From Flavobacterium marginilacus (GTDB lineage: Bacteria; Bacteroidota; Bacteroidia; Flavobacteriales; Flavobacteriaceae): DNA of 64,000 nt. Location: the NCBI RefSeq assembly GCF_026870155.1, contig NZ_CP113975.1, positions 4,464,001 through 4,528,000 of the forward strand, in the 5' to 3' direction. Shown here piece by piece: positions 9,021 to 18,169 of the stretch. Position 1 is the first letter of the stretch. Each line of letters starts with the position of its first letter. The position numbers and the translations under genes are program-made. The notes under the pieces were generated by a model that saw nothing but the letters and a program-made list of their open reading frames with translations, made no database searches and was not told the DNA's origin.

Positions 9021-10589
9021 TTGAGCATATAGGCCGGCATCTAAATTATAAATGTCATTTCTAAAAATCAATTTGCCGTCTTCACACCACGCTGTCCAGT
9101 ACCATTGGTATATTGCATAACGTTTTTTTATACCCAGAAAAAGCGTTTCTTTTGTGGCAACGATAGAATCTATTTTTTCTGCAGAATATTTTTTTGGATT
9201 ATCCAGTAAAAGCTGGGCAAATTCTAAAGGTTTTTCAATACGGACACATCCTGAGCTTAAAGAGCGGTCATTGCGTTCAAACAAATTGCGGTGATTTGTG
9301 TCGTGAAGATAAACACTGTATCTATTTGGAAAATTAATTTTGACAACACCCAGCGCATTATAATAACCCGGTTTTTGCACATAACGATACCCTCTTGGTC
9401 TGCTGGAATCCCATTTTACAGGATCAATTTCATTATTTTTTGAATCATAAATCCCAATTCCTTTGTTTTTTAAAGCATTTCTGTTTTGAATCAGTTCCGG
9501 AATCAAGTCCTCTTTTAAGATCGTTGGCGGTACAGTCCACGTAGGATTAAAAACAACTGTTTGCAATACAGAAGTTAATACAGGCGTCTTTCTCTTGCTT
9601 TTCCCCACTACAATACGTTTGCTCATCGTCGTATTCTGGTTTTCGACAACTGTCAAACTGTAGTTTGGTATATTAATCAGGACATAATTTGGAGCAAATG
9701 GCTTACTGTACCATCTCCAGCGTTCCAGATTGGCTATAATCTGATGTTTTCGCTCATCTTTGGTAAAGTTTAATGCAGTTACAGTGCTTTTACCGATAAC
9801 CCCATCAGAAATTAAACCGTGACGGGTTTGGAATTTTTTAAGTGCTTCAACGGTTTCAGAATCATAATAAGATGTGATGCTGTCATTGCTTTCTAAGTCT
9901 TTCCAATACAAAAGTTTTTTCTTGACAGCAACAATAGCAGGATTGGTCGTTTTCGGTTCTATTTTTTCATCGGAAGTAACAACAGGCTTGGTCTTGTCTT
10001 CAGGAAATTCATTTATCAGAGATAATGCTTTTATTAGTTTTCCGTAAGTCAATGCTTTTGGCTGGCATTTTTGAATTTCGCCCGCTAAAGAATCTTTTTC
10101 TAAAGCGTCATTTAAAACCGTTTTGATATCTAATTTTTCAATACTTAAATCCCAGTTTGTATACAGTTTTTTTGGGTCAAGTTTTCCGCTGTGCAGATGA
10201 TTAAGGTATTTTTGAAAATTATAAGTGAGCAGTAAATCATAATTTACTTGTTCTGATTCCTCAAATTCTGTGAATTTTTTCTCCAGTTCCAAAAGTTTGG
10301 AAATAGAATAATCTGACGGGTTCAATCCTTCAGATTCACAGTTTTTAATCCTTTCGAGGATTATTTTTCTGTTTTTTTCAGACTGCCATACCGTCTGATT
10401 ATCTCTCGAACTATAAAAATCAGAAATAGATTTATTTCTAAACGCACTGATTAATGTCGTGTCAATTTCAATAACTTCACCTTCTTTATCATTAGAATTG
10501 GATATTTTAAAAGTATCCAAATCAAGTATAGATTCTTTTTTACAGCTTAGAAGCGCTAGTAAGACAACAAATAAGCAGTATCTATTCAT
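9009..10589 (-). CDS. Lipoprotein L,D-transpeptidase (YcbB/LdtD type)
   Basis: A 526-residue predicted lipoprotein. The signal ends in a lipobox (LLALLSC, Cys about residue 16). A scaffold domain follows, then a peptidoglycan-binding helical domain (SETVEALKKFQTRHGLISDG) at about residues 245-285, and a YkuD L,D-transpeptidase domain with YLHDTNH and the nucleophile Cys448 in SLSSGCVRIEKP. It would form 3-3 cross-links in the periplasm. I start at ATG 10589 because it puts the lipobox at the right distance; an upstream in-frame start adds 25 residues before the signal. It converges with and overlaps the smaller transpeptidase gene at 8283-9020. Confidence 0.85.
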   Translation of the reverse strand: MNRYCLFVVLLALLSCKKESILDLDTFKISNSNDKEGEVIEIDTTLISAFRNKSISDFYSSRDNQTVWQSEKNRKIILERIKNCESEGLNPSDYSISKLLELEKKFTEFEESEQVNYDLLLTYNFQKYLNHLHSGKLDPKKLYTNWDLSIEKLDIKTVLNDALEKDSLAGEIQKCQPKALTYGKLIKALSLINEFPEDKTKPVVTSDEKIEPKTTNPAIVAVKKKLLYWKDLESNDSITSYYDSETVEALKKFQTRHGLISDGVIGKSTVTALNFTKDERKHQIIANLERWRWYSKPFAPNYVLINIPNYSLTVVENQNTTMSKRIVVGKSKRKTPVLTSVLQTVVFNPTWTVPPTILKEDLIPELIQNRNALKNKGIGIYDSKNNEIDPVKWDSSRPRGYRYVQKPGYYNALGVVKINFPNRYSVYLHDTNHRNLFERNDRSLSSGCVRIEKPLEFAQLLLDNPKKYSAEKIDSIVATKETLFLGIKKRYAIYQWYWTAWCEDGKLIFRNDIYNLDAGLYAQLRN

Positions 10590-10943
10590 TTCCCTGTATT
10601 TTTTATATTTTAACACAAATAATGTTTGCCGTTTCATGCAGTTGGAAATAATTCCCAGATGCAAAGATGCTTATTATTTAAAAATATCTACATAATTCCT
10701 GTTAAATTAATTTTAGAAAGCTGCCCAAAACGATTTGTTTCAGATAGATTATCCATTTACAAATTTACGGCTTTTGATCGGATTTAATTTTTTTGAAAAC
10801 GACTTATTGTAAAGAGCAGCTGTATGAAGCCACTATTGATTTAACTTTTACATGAATATTAAATAAAATAAAAATATAACATTTTAGTTCTAAAATAGTT
10901 ATATGCAATATTAAAAAATAACGATTTATTTTTTGAAAAAAAC

Positions 10944-10975
10944 TTGCAAATAACTGTTTTTATTATTTATCTTTG
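10944..10975 (+). promoter_or_regulatory. Promoter of the tRNA-Gly pair
   Basis: TTG at 10944-10946 and TATCTTTG at 10968-10975 are separated by 21 bp. The first tRNA begins 13 bp downstream. The rest of the 400-bp gap from 10590 is AT-rich with no gene seen. Confidence 0.65.
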
Positions 10976-10987
10976 CACCGCAATACT

Positions 10988-11060
<73 letters not shown>

Positions 11061-11104
11061 CTAGAATCAATTTCTTGATTTATAAGGTAAATTTAATGAT
11101 TAAT

Positions 11105-11177
<73 letters not shown>

Positions 11178-11183
11178 CCAAAA

Positions 11184-11210
11184 CCTCAAATTTTATTTGA
11201 GGTTTTTTTT
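11184..11210 (+). terminator. Terminator of the tRNA operon
   Basis: CCTCAAAT pairs with ATTTGAGG around a 3-nt loop, followed by a run of T. It begins 7 bp after the second tRNA. Confidence 0.85.
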
Positions 11211-11224
11211 TGCTCATTTTTTTC

Positions 11225-11295
11225 AAACCATTAAGAAATTAAGAATAATGTAAGTTTTAAAACTTTCTTAATGCTATTTAATTTCTTAATGGTTT
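11225..11295. repeat. Intergenic palindrome built on ATTAAGAA words
   Basis: An 18-bp perfect inverted repeat, AAACCATTAAGAAATTAA at 11225-11242 and its complement at 11278-11295, with a 35-bp loop. The arm contains ATTAAGAA twice at 8-bp spacing. It lies between the tRNA terminator and the pepE stop and may also serve as the pepE terminator, though no clean T run follows in that direction. Confidence 0.7.
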
Positions 11296-11311
11296 ATTTT
11301 TAAACTGGGTT

Positions 11312-12028
11312 TTAATTTAAAAAACTCAAATCACTACCGCTTTCTATTTCTTCAGGAAATTGATTTTGTCTAAAAAGTCTTGCTTGCAAATCACCTTTCA
11401 ACGTAATTTTTTCTCCTTTTACGTCTAGCCAGCTTCCTTCACGAAGACCCAATACAGGCAATGAATTAAAGGCATGAAATTCTTTTATTCTCGTTTCCCT
11501 TGTTTCGCCCATGTGTTTTGACTGAGTATTCGGATCTAAATAATGAGGATTCAGATTAAAAGGAATTAACCCTAAGGTTTGAAAACTAGGAGGGTAAATA
11601 ATTGGCATATCGTTAGTTGTCTGCATCGTTAACCCGCAAATATTACTTCCTGCACTTGTTCCCAAATAAGGCACTCCTTTTTTAACAGTTTCTGCAAGCA
11701 CATCCATGAGATCATTTTTGTACAGTTGGGTAACCAGCAGAAAAGTATTCCCTCCACCCGTAAAAAAACCCTCAGCATTTTGAACAGCTTCCTTTTGGTT
11801 TTCAAATGTATGAACACCTTTTAATTCAATATTTATTTTGGCAAAAGCTGCAGAAGCCTTTGAGGTGTATTCCTCATGTGTGATACCTCCAGGCCTTGCA
11901 AATGGTATAAAAAGTACCGTTTTACAATCTTTAAAATGCAATTGCAGTTCGGGCAATAAATAATCTAAGTATTCACCATCATATAATGTTGAAGTACTGG
12001 CAATAATGCAATTTTTCATTTTTTTCAT
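11312..12028 (-). CDS. pepE: Dipeptidase E (peptidase S51)
   Basis: A 238-residue cytosolic serine peptidase with the class-I-glutamine-amidotransferase-like fold, specific in characterised homologs for N-terminal Asp dipeptides. Visible family features are FFTGGGNTFLL, the nucleophile elbow YLGTSAGSNICG, and the conserved HYLDPNTQSKHMGETRETR block that supplies the catalytic His region. Length matches the family. The start could be ATG 12028 (MKKMKN) or the second Met three codons later. No partner genes are adjacent. Confidence 0.88.
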   Translation of the reverse strand: MKKMKNCIIASTSTLYDGEYLDYLLPELQLHFKDCKTVLFIPFARPGGITHEEYTSKASAAFAKINIELKGVHTFENQKEAVQNAEGFFTGGGNTFLLVTQLYKNDLMDVLAETVKKGVPYLGTSAGSNICGLTMQTTNDMPIIYPPSFQTLGLIPFNLNPHYLDPNTQSKHMGETRETRIKEFHAFNSLPVLGLREGSWLDVKGEKITLKGDLQARLFRQNQFPEEIESGSDLSFLN

Positions 12029-12212
12029 GTATAAATATTCTTCGTAAAGGTATAAAATGAAAACTTTTCAAAAAACTGGCACAGTATTTTAATTAACAAA
12101 GTTTTACAAATGCATTAGTAATTAATTTGGACAGGTTTGGGATAATTTTACATTTTACAGATGAAGTTGGGATTAAGTTTTTTTTTTAAATGTATCAACT
12201 AACAGATTGCCC

Positions 12213-12983
12213 GTGAAGAATAATTTTACTCTTTTATTTATTTCTTTTTTTATCATACAGTCTGGTATCGCCCAGACAGGTACAGACAAATGGATAAGCG
12301 GGCAGGTTACCACTAATACTGCTCTGCCGTTGGAGGGCGTGAACATTACAAACTCTTCAACTAGAATTACGGTGGTTTCAGATGGATACGGCCACTATTC
12401 AATACTGGCAAAAGAAGGTGACATCTTGAGTTTCTCGGCAGTTAATTACGAACCTTTAAGAAAAATTATAAATAAAAAAGAATTTACTATTGGAAGCATA
12501 ACAGCCGATTTAACTCCAAAAAGTATTGAACTCGACGAAGTAGTTATCAACAAACACCCTAATATAAGTGCCGAAAATTTAGGAATAATACCAAAAGACC
12601 AAGTAAAACTAACCACGGCAGAAAGAAGACTGCAGACAGCCGGCGATTTCAAGCCAATACATTTATTAGGTCTATTAGGCGGTTCGCTTGCGGTCGACCC
12701 AATTTTGAATGCTATCAGCGGAAGGACCAAAATGCTGAAAAAAGAGCTTTCAGTTGAAAAAAAAGAATTTCTGATGGTAAAGATGGAGAACTTGTTCGAT
12801 GATAAATACTACATAGAAACCCTAAAAATCCCCGAAGAATTCATTAAAGGATTCCAATATTACTGTATTGAAGATTTAAGTTTTGTAAAGTCATTAAAAG
12901 AAAAGAACAAAACAATGAGTATGTTCTTAATTACTGGATTAGCATCAGAATTTAAGAAATACCAAAACATCGATAAAAAATAA
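12213..12983 (+). CDS. Carboxypeptidase-D-like regulatory-domain surface protein, paralog 1
   Basis: A 256-residue exported protein. I start at GTG 12213, which gives MKNNFTLLF, matching the N terminus of the next gene (MKNNLIVLF) and leaving a signal peptide ending GIAQ. Residues ~28-110 are a CarboxypepD_reg-like beta-sandwich (ISGQVTTNTALPLEGVNI ... LSFSAVNYEPL), the module found at the N terminus of SusC-type receptors, but no TonB box, plug or barrel follows. The C-terminal part, with IPEEFIKGFQYYCIED, is shared with the paralog and has no recognised domain. Role unknown; probably periplasmic or at the outer membrane. Confidence 0.65.
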   Translation: MKNNFTLLFISFFIIQSGIAQTGTDKWISGQVTTNTALPLEGVNITNSSTRITVVSDGYGHYSILAKEGDILSFSAVNYEPLRKIINKKEFTIGSITADLTPKSIELDEVVINKHPNISAENLGIIPKDQVKLTTAERRLQTAGDFKPIHLLGLLGGSLAVDPILNAISGRTKMLKKELSVEKKEFLMVKMENLFDDKYYIETLKIPEEFIKGFQYYCIEDLSFVKSLKEKNKTMSMFLITGLASEFKKYQNIDKK

Positions 12984-13027
12984 ATAAGCAAAATTCTTTA
13001 CATTAAAGGATAACATACTTTTTATAT

Positions 13028-13753
13028 ATGAAAAATAATTTAATTGTATTATTTGTTTTCTTAGGCCAATGCCAGCTGCTGACAGCGCAGACAAACGGTG
13101 AGAAAATCATAATGGGAACGGTTTTTTCCAATACTGTAAAGCTGGAAGGCATCAGCGTGATTAACTGCACTAATAAAATGATGGCCGTAACCGACAAAGA
13201 AGGCTGTTTTTCTATTCAGGCCAAACAGGGAGATATTCTGAATTTTTCAGGAATTGATTATAAATATTTGCAAAAATATGTGTACAAACATGAATTCAAT
13301 TCAGGCATTATGGAAGTATATATGACTTTCAACAGTATTGAACTGGATGAAGTAATTGTTAATAAAAATGCCAATATAACTGCAGAAAATTTAGGAATAA
13401 TACCCCGCGGACAGATTAAATTCACACCACAGGAAAGAAGACTGTATTCCAATTCAGGAGGAATACAAGGGCTATACAGTTTTCTTTCAGGCGAAAGAGA
13501 GACCCTTAAAATGAATGTTGAAATCGAAAAGAAAGAACTGCTTTTAAAAAAGCTGGAATATATGTTTAATGATAAATACTATACTAAAACACTGAAAATT
13601 CCAGAAGAACTCATCAAAGGGTTTCAATATTACTGTGTCGAGGATTCGGAATTCGTAAAATCATTAAATGTTAAAAACAAAACAATGAGCATGTTCCTGA
13701 TGACAAATTTAGCATTCGTTTACAATCAAAACAGAACCGAAAAAACGGAGTAA
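13028..13753 (+). CDS. Carboxypeptidase-D-like regulatory-domain surface protein, paralog 2
   Basis: A 241-residue close paralog of the preceding gene. It has a signal peptide ending LLTAQ, the same beta-sandwich domain (EGISVINCTNKMMAVTDKEG), then the shared linker ITAENLGIIPRGQIKFTP and the shared C-terminal block IPEELIKGFQYYCVED. The block between linker and C terminus is shorter than in paralog 1 and lacks its Gly/Leu-rich segment (LLGLLGGSLAVDPILN). It starts 44 bp after paralog 1, consistent with a tandem duplication. Function unknown. Confidence 0.65.
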   Translation: MKNNLIVLFVFLGQCQLLTAQTNGEKIIMGTVFSNTVKLEGISVINCTNKMMAVTDKEGCFSIQAKQGDILNFSGIDYKYLQKYVYKHEFNSGIMEVYMTFNSIELDEVIVNKNANITAENLGIIPRGQIKFTPQERRLYSNSGGIQGLYSFLSGERETLKMNVEIEKKELLLKKLEYMFNDKYYTKTLKIPEELIKGFQYYCVEDSEFVKSLNVKNKTMSMFLMTNLAFVYNQNRTEKTE

Positions 13754-13942
13754 CACAAAGAAAATCTTTCTTTATAATTCTAAAAAAGGTATTTAGAACT
13801 TTTGTTTTAGATGTGGATTTTATAAAAAATAATCATATATCTTAAACTTAAGTTTTAAATAAAGTTGTAATTTTAATAGGTAAAAAAACGTAGTTTTGGA
13901 TTTAAGAATCTTCTAACAAGTTAATCACCTAAGTAATTATAA

Positions 13943-14701
13943 ATGAAAAGTATATTGAAAATTTCAGTTTTGTTTTTAAGCTGTCAATTTTGTTTTAGCC
14001 AAATGCTGACCCGAAAAGCATTACATGGAAAAATAGTAAATGATTCTACAGCGATTGAAAGCGGTTTGGTTTTTAATGTAAATTCACAGACAGGCGATTT
14101 AATTGACAGTAAAGGAATGTTCGATATTTTGGCCAAAATCAATGATACTTTAGTGATTACAAGTTTAGGTTTTAAAAGTGAAAAAGTAGTACTTAAAGCC
14201 TCGGATTTTAATTCTTTCTTTTACAGAATAAAACTGCATGCAGTTGCTAATGAATTACTAAATGTAGTTGTATATGCTAAACATGTTCCGCAGCTTGGAT
14301 TAGGAAACACCCAAAAAATTGTTGATACCCAGTACTATGATGACAATCTATCCTCTCCAAATAACATTTTGATGATGCCTACAGGCACAGGAGATCCTAA
14401 TGCAATGGATGTTATCCGTGTGTATAATAAAATCTTTAAAAATTTATTCAAAAATAATCCTGAAAAATCTGATTTCATTTCTGATGTCAGTTTCACGAAC
14501 GTTGCGATGCATAGTGTTAGTTATTCTTTTTTTACGAATAAATTGAAAATCAAGGATGATCAGATTGGGCTTTTTCTTTTATACTGTGAGAATGACCCAA
14601 AATCAAAAAATTATCTTGACCCCAAACAGCAGTTTGCGATAATGGATTTTTTAATTAATAAATATGATACTTTCAAGCATATTGCTACTGTAGAAAAATG
14701 A
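13943..14701 (+). CDS. Carboxypeptidase-D-like regulatory-domain protein, divergent third member
   Basis: A 252-residue exported protein with signal peptide ending CFSQ and a CarboxypepD_reg-like domain (ALHGKIVNDSTAIESGLVF ... DTLVITSLGFKSEKVVL). After it comes a region with no family I recognise. It has the same general plan as the two genes upstream (domain, then ~130 helical residues ending in a short tail) but little identity, so it may be an older duplicate. Its stop overlaps the start of the DUF6702 gene by 4 bp (ATGA), so those two are translationally coupled. Confidence 0.6.
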   Translation: MKSILKISVLFLSCQFCFSQMLTRKALHGKIVNDSTAIESGLVFNVNSQTGDLIDSKGMFDILAKINDTLVITSLGFKSEKVVLKASDFNSFFYRIKLHAVANELLNVVVYAKHVPQLGLGNTQKIVDTQYYDDNLSSPNNILMMPTGTGDPNAMDVIRVYNKIFKNLFKNNPEKSDFISDVSFTNVAMHSVSYSFFTNKLKIKDDQIGLFLLYCENDPKSKNYLDPKQQFAIMDFLINKYDTFKHIATVEK

Positions 14702-15201
14702 AAAAAAGAGTAGTTTCAGTTCTTTTGCTGGTTTTTATCGTTTCGATGAGCAGTTTTGCCATGCATAAATTTTACATGGCAATTTATCAGATTAATTATG
14801 CTCCCGAAAAGAAAATGCTTCAGATTACTGCACGGATTTTCGTAGACGATATTGATAAGGCTTTAGAGAAAAAATACGGTAAAAAACTTTTTTTGGGAAC
14901 AAACAAAGAAACACCTGAATCTATAGAACTATTAAAAAAATACCTAGCAGAGAATTTTTCTTTAAAAGTTAACGGACAGTCAAAAACCATGAATTTCTTA
15001 AGTAAAGAAATGGATGGCGATGTACTGGTCTGTTATATAAGCATTAAAGATATTTCGAAAATAAATACGATTGAAATTTATAATTCCGTATTGATTGACT
15101 GCTTTGCAGTACAGCAGAATATTGTGAATGTAACTGCCTTTAATATCAAAAAAAGCTTTCTTTTCTCAGAAACATCCACTAAACAAGTGTTAAAATATTA
15201 A
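14698..15201 (+). CDS. DUF6702 family exported protein
   Basis: A 167-residue protein with a signal peptide (about residues 1-20) whose mature part begins HKFYMAIYQINYAPEKKML, the pattern of the DUF6702 family that is common in Bacteroidota next to M1 peptidase genes. A single beta-sandwich-like domain fills it. Function is not known. It overlaps the gene before it by 4 bp and is followed 66 bp later by the M1 peptidase, so the three probably form one unit. In related genomes I recall the same DUF6702-peptidase order; that is recall, not a search. Confidence 0.65.
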   Translation: MKKRVVSVLLLVFIVSMSSFAMHKFYMAIYQINYAPEKKMLQITARIFVDDIDKALEKKYGKKLFLGTNKETPESIELLKKYLAENFSLKVNGQSKTMNFLSKEMDGDVLVCYISIKDISKINTIEIYNSVLIDCFAVQQNIVNVTAFNIKKSFLFSETSTKQVLKY

Positions 15202-15267
15202 TGGTTAGTAACAATTTTGTTAAAAATTATTATTTTCACCACTTTAAAACCACTCTAGTTTTAGTTT

Positions 15268-17517
15268 ATGAGAAAAATTTCACTTTTATTCATTCTTCCG
15301 ACAATCTTATTGGCACAGGAAAAAACAGCAACTCCTGCCGTTAAACAGCCAGGTAAATACGATACAAATAAGTTCAGCCAGATGTATGATTTATTGGCAA
15401 CGCCCAATATGTTTCGTACTGCATCCGGCGCACCCGGCCCTGCATATTATCAGCAAAGAGCCGATTACGATATCAACATAGAGCTGGACGACAAGAATGC
15501 AAGGCTAAGCGGATCAGAAACTATTACTTATTATAACAACTCTCCTGACATTTTAGAATATCTGTGGGTGCAATTGGATCAAAACCAAGCGGCGAAAAAC
15601 TCTCAGTCACCATTAGTTAAAAATGAAAAAATAGAACCCGTTTTAACTCCAGCTAAATTTACTGATGAATATTTAAAACAAGAATTAGAACGTGGTTTTA
15701 ATATAGAATATGTAAAAGATGCAAAAGGAAGCCCAATGTCCTACACCATCAATCAAACTATGATGCGCATTAATCTGGCTGTTCCTATGAAACCCGGTGA
15801 AAAAATTACTTTTTCAACAAAGTGGTGGTACAACATCAATAACTATCAGAAAGAAACCAGCAATGGACGTTCCGGATATGAATTTTTTGAAAAAGACGGA
15901 AACAGATTATATGTTATAGCTCAGTTCTATCCTAGAATGGCTGTATATAATGATGTTGAGGGATGGCAGAATATGCAGTTTTGGGGAGCTGGTGAATTTG
16001 CTCTGCCATTTGGGAATTTTGATGTGAATATTACAGTACCGGCAGATCATGTTATTGATGCGACTGGAGAATTAATGAACCGAAGCGAAGTATTTACTGC
16101 TGAACAGGTAAAAAGATATGAACTGGCTCAAAAATCATTTGATAAACCTGTCGTTATTGTTACACAAGCCGAGGCCGAAGCTGCCGAAAAAGGATTTTCG
16201 GACAAAAAGAAAACATGGAAATTTAGCGCCAAAAACGTAAGGGATTTTGGAATTGCGGCTTCAAGAAAATTTATTTATGATGCTATGGCCGTGCAGATGG
16301 GAAACAGAGTGGTTATGGCCGAATCGGTTTATCCAAAAGAGGCAAACCCGCTTTGGGGTGAAACATCAACAAAAACTGTCGCCCATACTTTAAAGAGTTA
16401 TTCATCTCATACTTTTGATTACCCTTATCCAAAAGCAGTATCCGTTTCTGCAGAAGATCAAGGTATGGAATACCCTATGATTTGCTGGAATTATGGCCGC
16501 CCTGACGAAAATGGAGTGGCTAGTGAACAAATTAAAAATGGAATGATTGGTGTTATTGTTCATGAAGTGGGGCATAACTTTTTCCCAATGATCGTGAATT
16601 CAGATGAGCGTCAGTGGACTTGGATGGACGAAGGTTTGAATTCATTTATGGAATATATGGCAGAACAGGAATTAGGCACAAATTACCCTTCCCGACGAGG
16701 TCCTGCCAAAAACATTGTTCCTTATATGAGCTTAGATCAAAAACTTTTAGAACCTATTATGTCAAATTCTGAAAACATTATTCAGTTTGGTAATAATGCT
16801 TATGGGAAACCAGCAACTGGATTAAATATATTAAGAGAAACTATTATGGGTCATGAGCTGTTTGATTATGCATTTAAAATGTATGCTAACAGATGGAAAT
16901 TCAAACACCCAACTCCAGAAGATTTTTTCAGAACAATGGAAGATGCATCGGCAGTGGATTTGGACTGGTTTTTTAGAGGCTGGTTTTATTCGACAGACTT
17001 TGTTGATATTGGAATTAACAGTGTAAAGCAATATTTTGTTACCGAAACTCCTACTGCGGCCTTAAAAGCTGCTAAAGTAAGAAAAGGGCGTTTTGGTTTT
17101 GAAAAAGGACCGTTTGTTTATCTAGTTGAAGGTGATAATTCAGAATTAGATTCTTCATCAAAAAAACCAATGAAACTGGAGGAAGTAAAACTGCTTTCTG
17201 ATTATGTAGATCAAAATGTTGCCCCAGAGGAAAAAACAAGTTTAAAGAATCCTAAATATTTCTACGAGGTAGAATTCAATAAGCCTGGAGGCATGCCAAT
17301 GCCTATTATTGTTCAGATTACTTATGAAGACGGAACAGCTGACAATTATAAATACCCAGCTCAGATCTGGAGACAAAATAATGAAACAGCAAAGAAAGTA
17401 TATGCAGTTTCAAAAGCAATAAAACAAATTCAGATAGATCCAAAATTAGAAACTGCTGATATTGATGTAACCAATAATTCATGGCCAAAAACAGAGATAA
17501 AATCTAAGTTTGATTAG
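15268..17517 (+). CDS. M1 family zinc aminopeptidase
   Basis: A 749-residue secreted metallopeptidase with a short signal peptide ending LLAQ. The zinc site is complete: His432 and His436 in VHEVGHNFF with catalytic Glu433, and the third ligand Glu455 in WMDEGLNSF. The gluzincin domain is preceded by the N-terminal beta-saddle domain (residues ~60-280). The N-terminal substrate-recognition motif is SAEDQGMEYPM, in place of the usual GAMEN. It is likely periplasmic or surface-located and releases N-terminal residues from peptides. Confidence 0.88.
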   Translation: MRKISLLFILPTILLAQEKTATPAVKQPGKYDTNKFSQMYDLLATPNMFRTASGAPGPAYYQQRADYDINIELDDKNARLSGSETITYYNNSPDILEYLWVQLDQNQAAKNSQSPLVKNEKIEPVLTPAKFTDEYLKQELERGFNIEYVKDAKGSPMSYTINQTMMRINLAVPMKPGEKITFSTKWWYNINNYQKETSNGRSGYEFFEKDGNRLYVIAQFYPRMAVYNDVEGWQNMQFWGAGEFALPFGNFDVNITVPADHVIDATGELMNRSEVFTAEQVKRYELAQKSFDKPVVIVTQAEAEAAEKGFSDKKKTWKFSAKNVRDFGIAASRKFIYDAMAVQMGNRVVMAESVYPKEANPLWGETSTKTVAHTLKSYSSHTFDYPYPKAVSVSAEDQGMEYPMICWNYGRPDENGVASEQIKNGMIGVIVHEVGHNFFPMIVNSDERQWTWMDEGLNSFMEYMAEQELGTNYPSRRGPAKNIVPYMSLDQKLLEPIMSNSENIIQFGNNAYGKPATGLNILRETIMGHELFDYAFKMYANRWKFKHPTPEDFFRTMEDASAVDLDWFFRGWFYSTDFVDIGINSVKQYFVTETPTAALKAAKVRKGRFGFEKGPFVYLVEGDNSELDSSSKKPMKLEEVKLLSDYVDQNVAPEEKTSLKNPKYFYEVEFNKPGGMPMPIIVQITYEDGTADNYKYPAQIWRQNNETAKKVYAVSKAIKQIQIDPKLETADIDVTNNSWPKTEIKSKFD

Positions 17518-17520
17518 GTT

Positions 17521-17700
17521 AAAAGATACTAAGTTTCTGAGATGCTGAGTTTCTAAGGTTTTTTTGAGCGAATAAAGCTTAGCATCTTAGAGGCTTAGCA
17601 TTTTTTTTAAGAGTAAGATGAGAATTCGTTAATATTTTTAATTCTAAATAAGGACTTTGGAACTTAGCAGCTTAGTACCTCAGAAACTTAGTGTCTTTTT
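17521..17700. repeat. Palindromic repeat of CTAAG/CTGAG words
   Basis: An imperfect long inverted repeat flanks this gap. The left arm (17521-17557) contains CTAAG/CTGAG words every 8 bp, and the right arm (about 17662-17700) is its complement with a few mismatches (AAAAGA.ACTAAGTTTCTGAG is shared). A further word copy at 17576-17600 is in right-arm orientation. The same family occurs at 54637-54712. Confidence 0.65.
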
Positions 17701-17743
17701 AGCTTTTTAAGACAATTTTAAAACACAAAGTTTTAAATTTTAA

Positions 17744-17751
17744 TATCTTTG
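17744..17751 (+). promoter_or_regulatory. -7 box TATCTTTG for the tatA-like gene
   Basis: Full TAnnTTTG match, 19 bp before the ATG at 17771. Confidence 0.55.
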
Positions 17752-17770
17752 TCGTTTAAATACAAAAAAT

Positions 17771-18169
17771 ATGTTTGGAATAGGAGGAGGCGAATTAGTT
17801 TTTATTTTGTTTATCGTATTGATGCTTTTTGGTTCCGATAAAGTACCTGAAATGGCACGTACTATGGGTAAAGCTATGGCACAGCTTAAAAACGCAACCA
17901 ATGATATCAAAAGTGAAATTCAAAAAGGAGCCGAAGCCAATGGTTTTGACCAGCAAACCTTGAATGAACTGACAGGCGGTATTAATTCTGAAATTAATAA
18001 AGCAAAAAACAGTCTTTTGGGCAATACTTCAAACACATTTAATGGAATAACAGACACATTCACTTCCGAAGTAAATAAAACCAAAGAAAGTATAGCAAGC
18101 GGAACAACAAATCCAGACGGTTCTTCAATTTTAGACGATATAACCGGACCGGTAAAACGCCAAATGTAA
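17771..18169 (+). CDS. tatA: TatA/TatE-like twin-arginine translocase subunit
   Basis: A 132-residue membrane protein. One N-terminal transmembrane helix (about residues 5-20, GGGELVFILFIVLMLFG) is followed by the conserved FGSDKVPEMAR hinge and an amphipathic helix, the layout of TatA-type pore subunits that move folded proteins across the inner membrane. A long polar tail (residues ~60-132) rich in Asn, Thr and Lys is variable in the family. TatC is not in this window. The last base of the stop is the first base of the PAP2 gene start (TAATG), so the two are coupled. Confidence 0.85.
   Translation: MFGIGGGELVFILFIVLMLFGSDKVPEMARTMGKAMAQLKNATNDIKSEIQKGAEANGFDQQTLNELTGGINSEINKAKNSLLGNTSNTFNGITDTFTSEVNKTKESIASGTTNPDGSSILDDITGPVKRQM

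Noticed and set aside
11181..11311. CRISPR-like repeats in this or other gaps
   Set aside because: Repeated words occur, but as inverted arms without unique spacers of constant length, and no cas genes are present.
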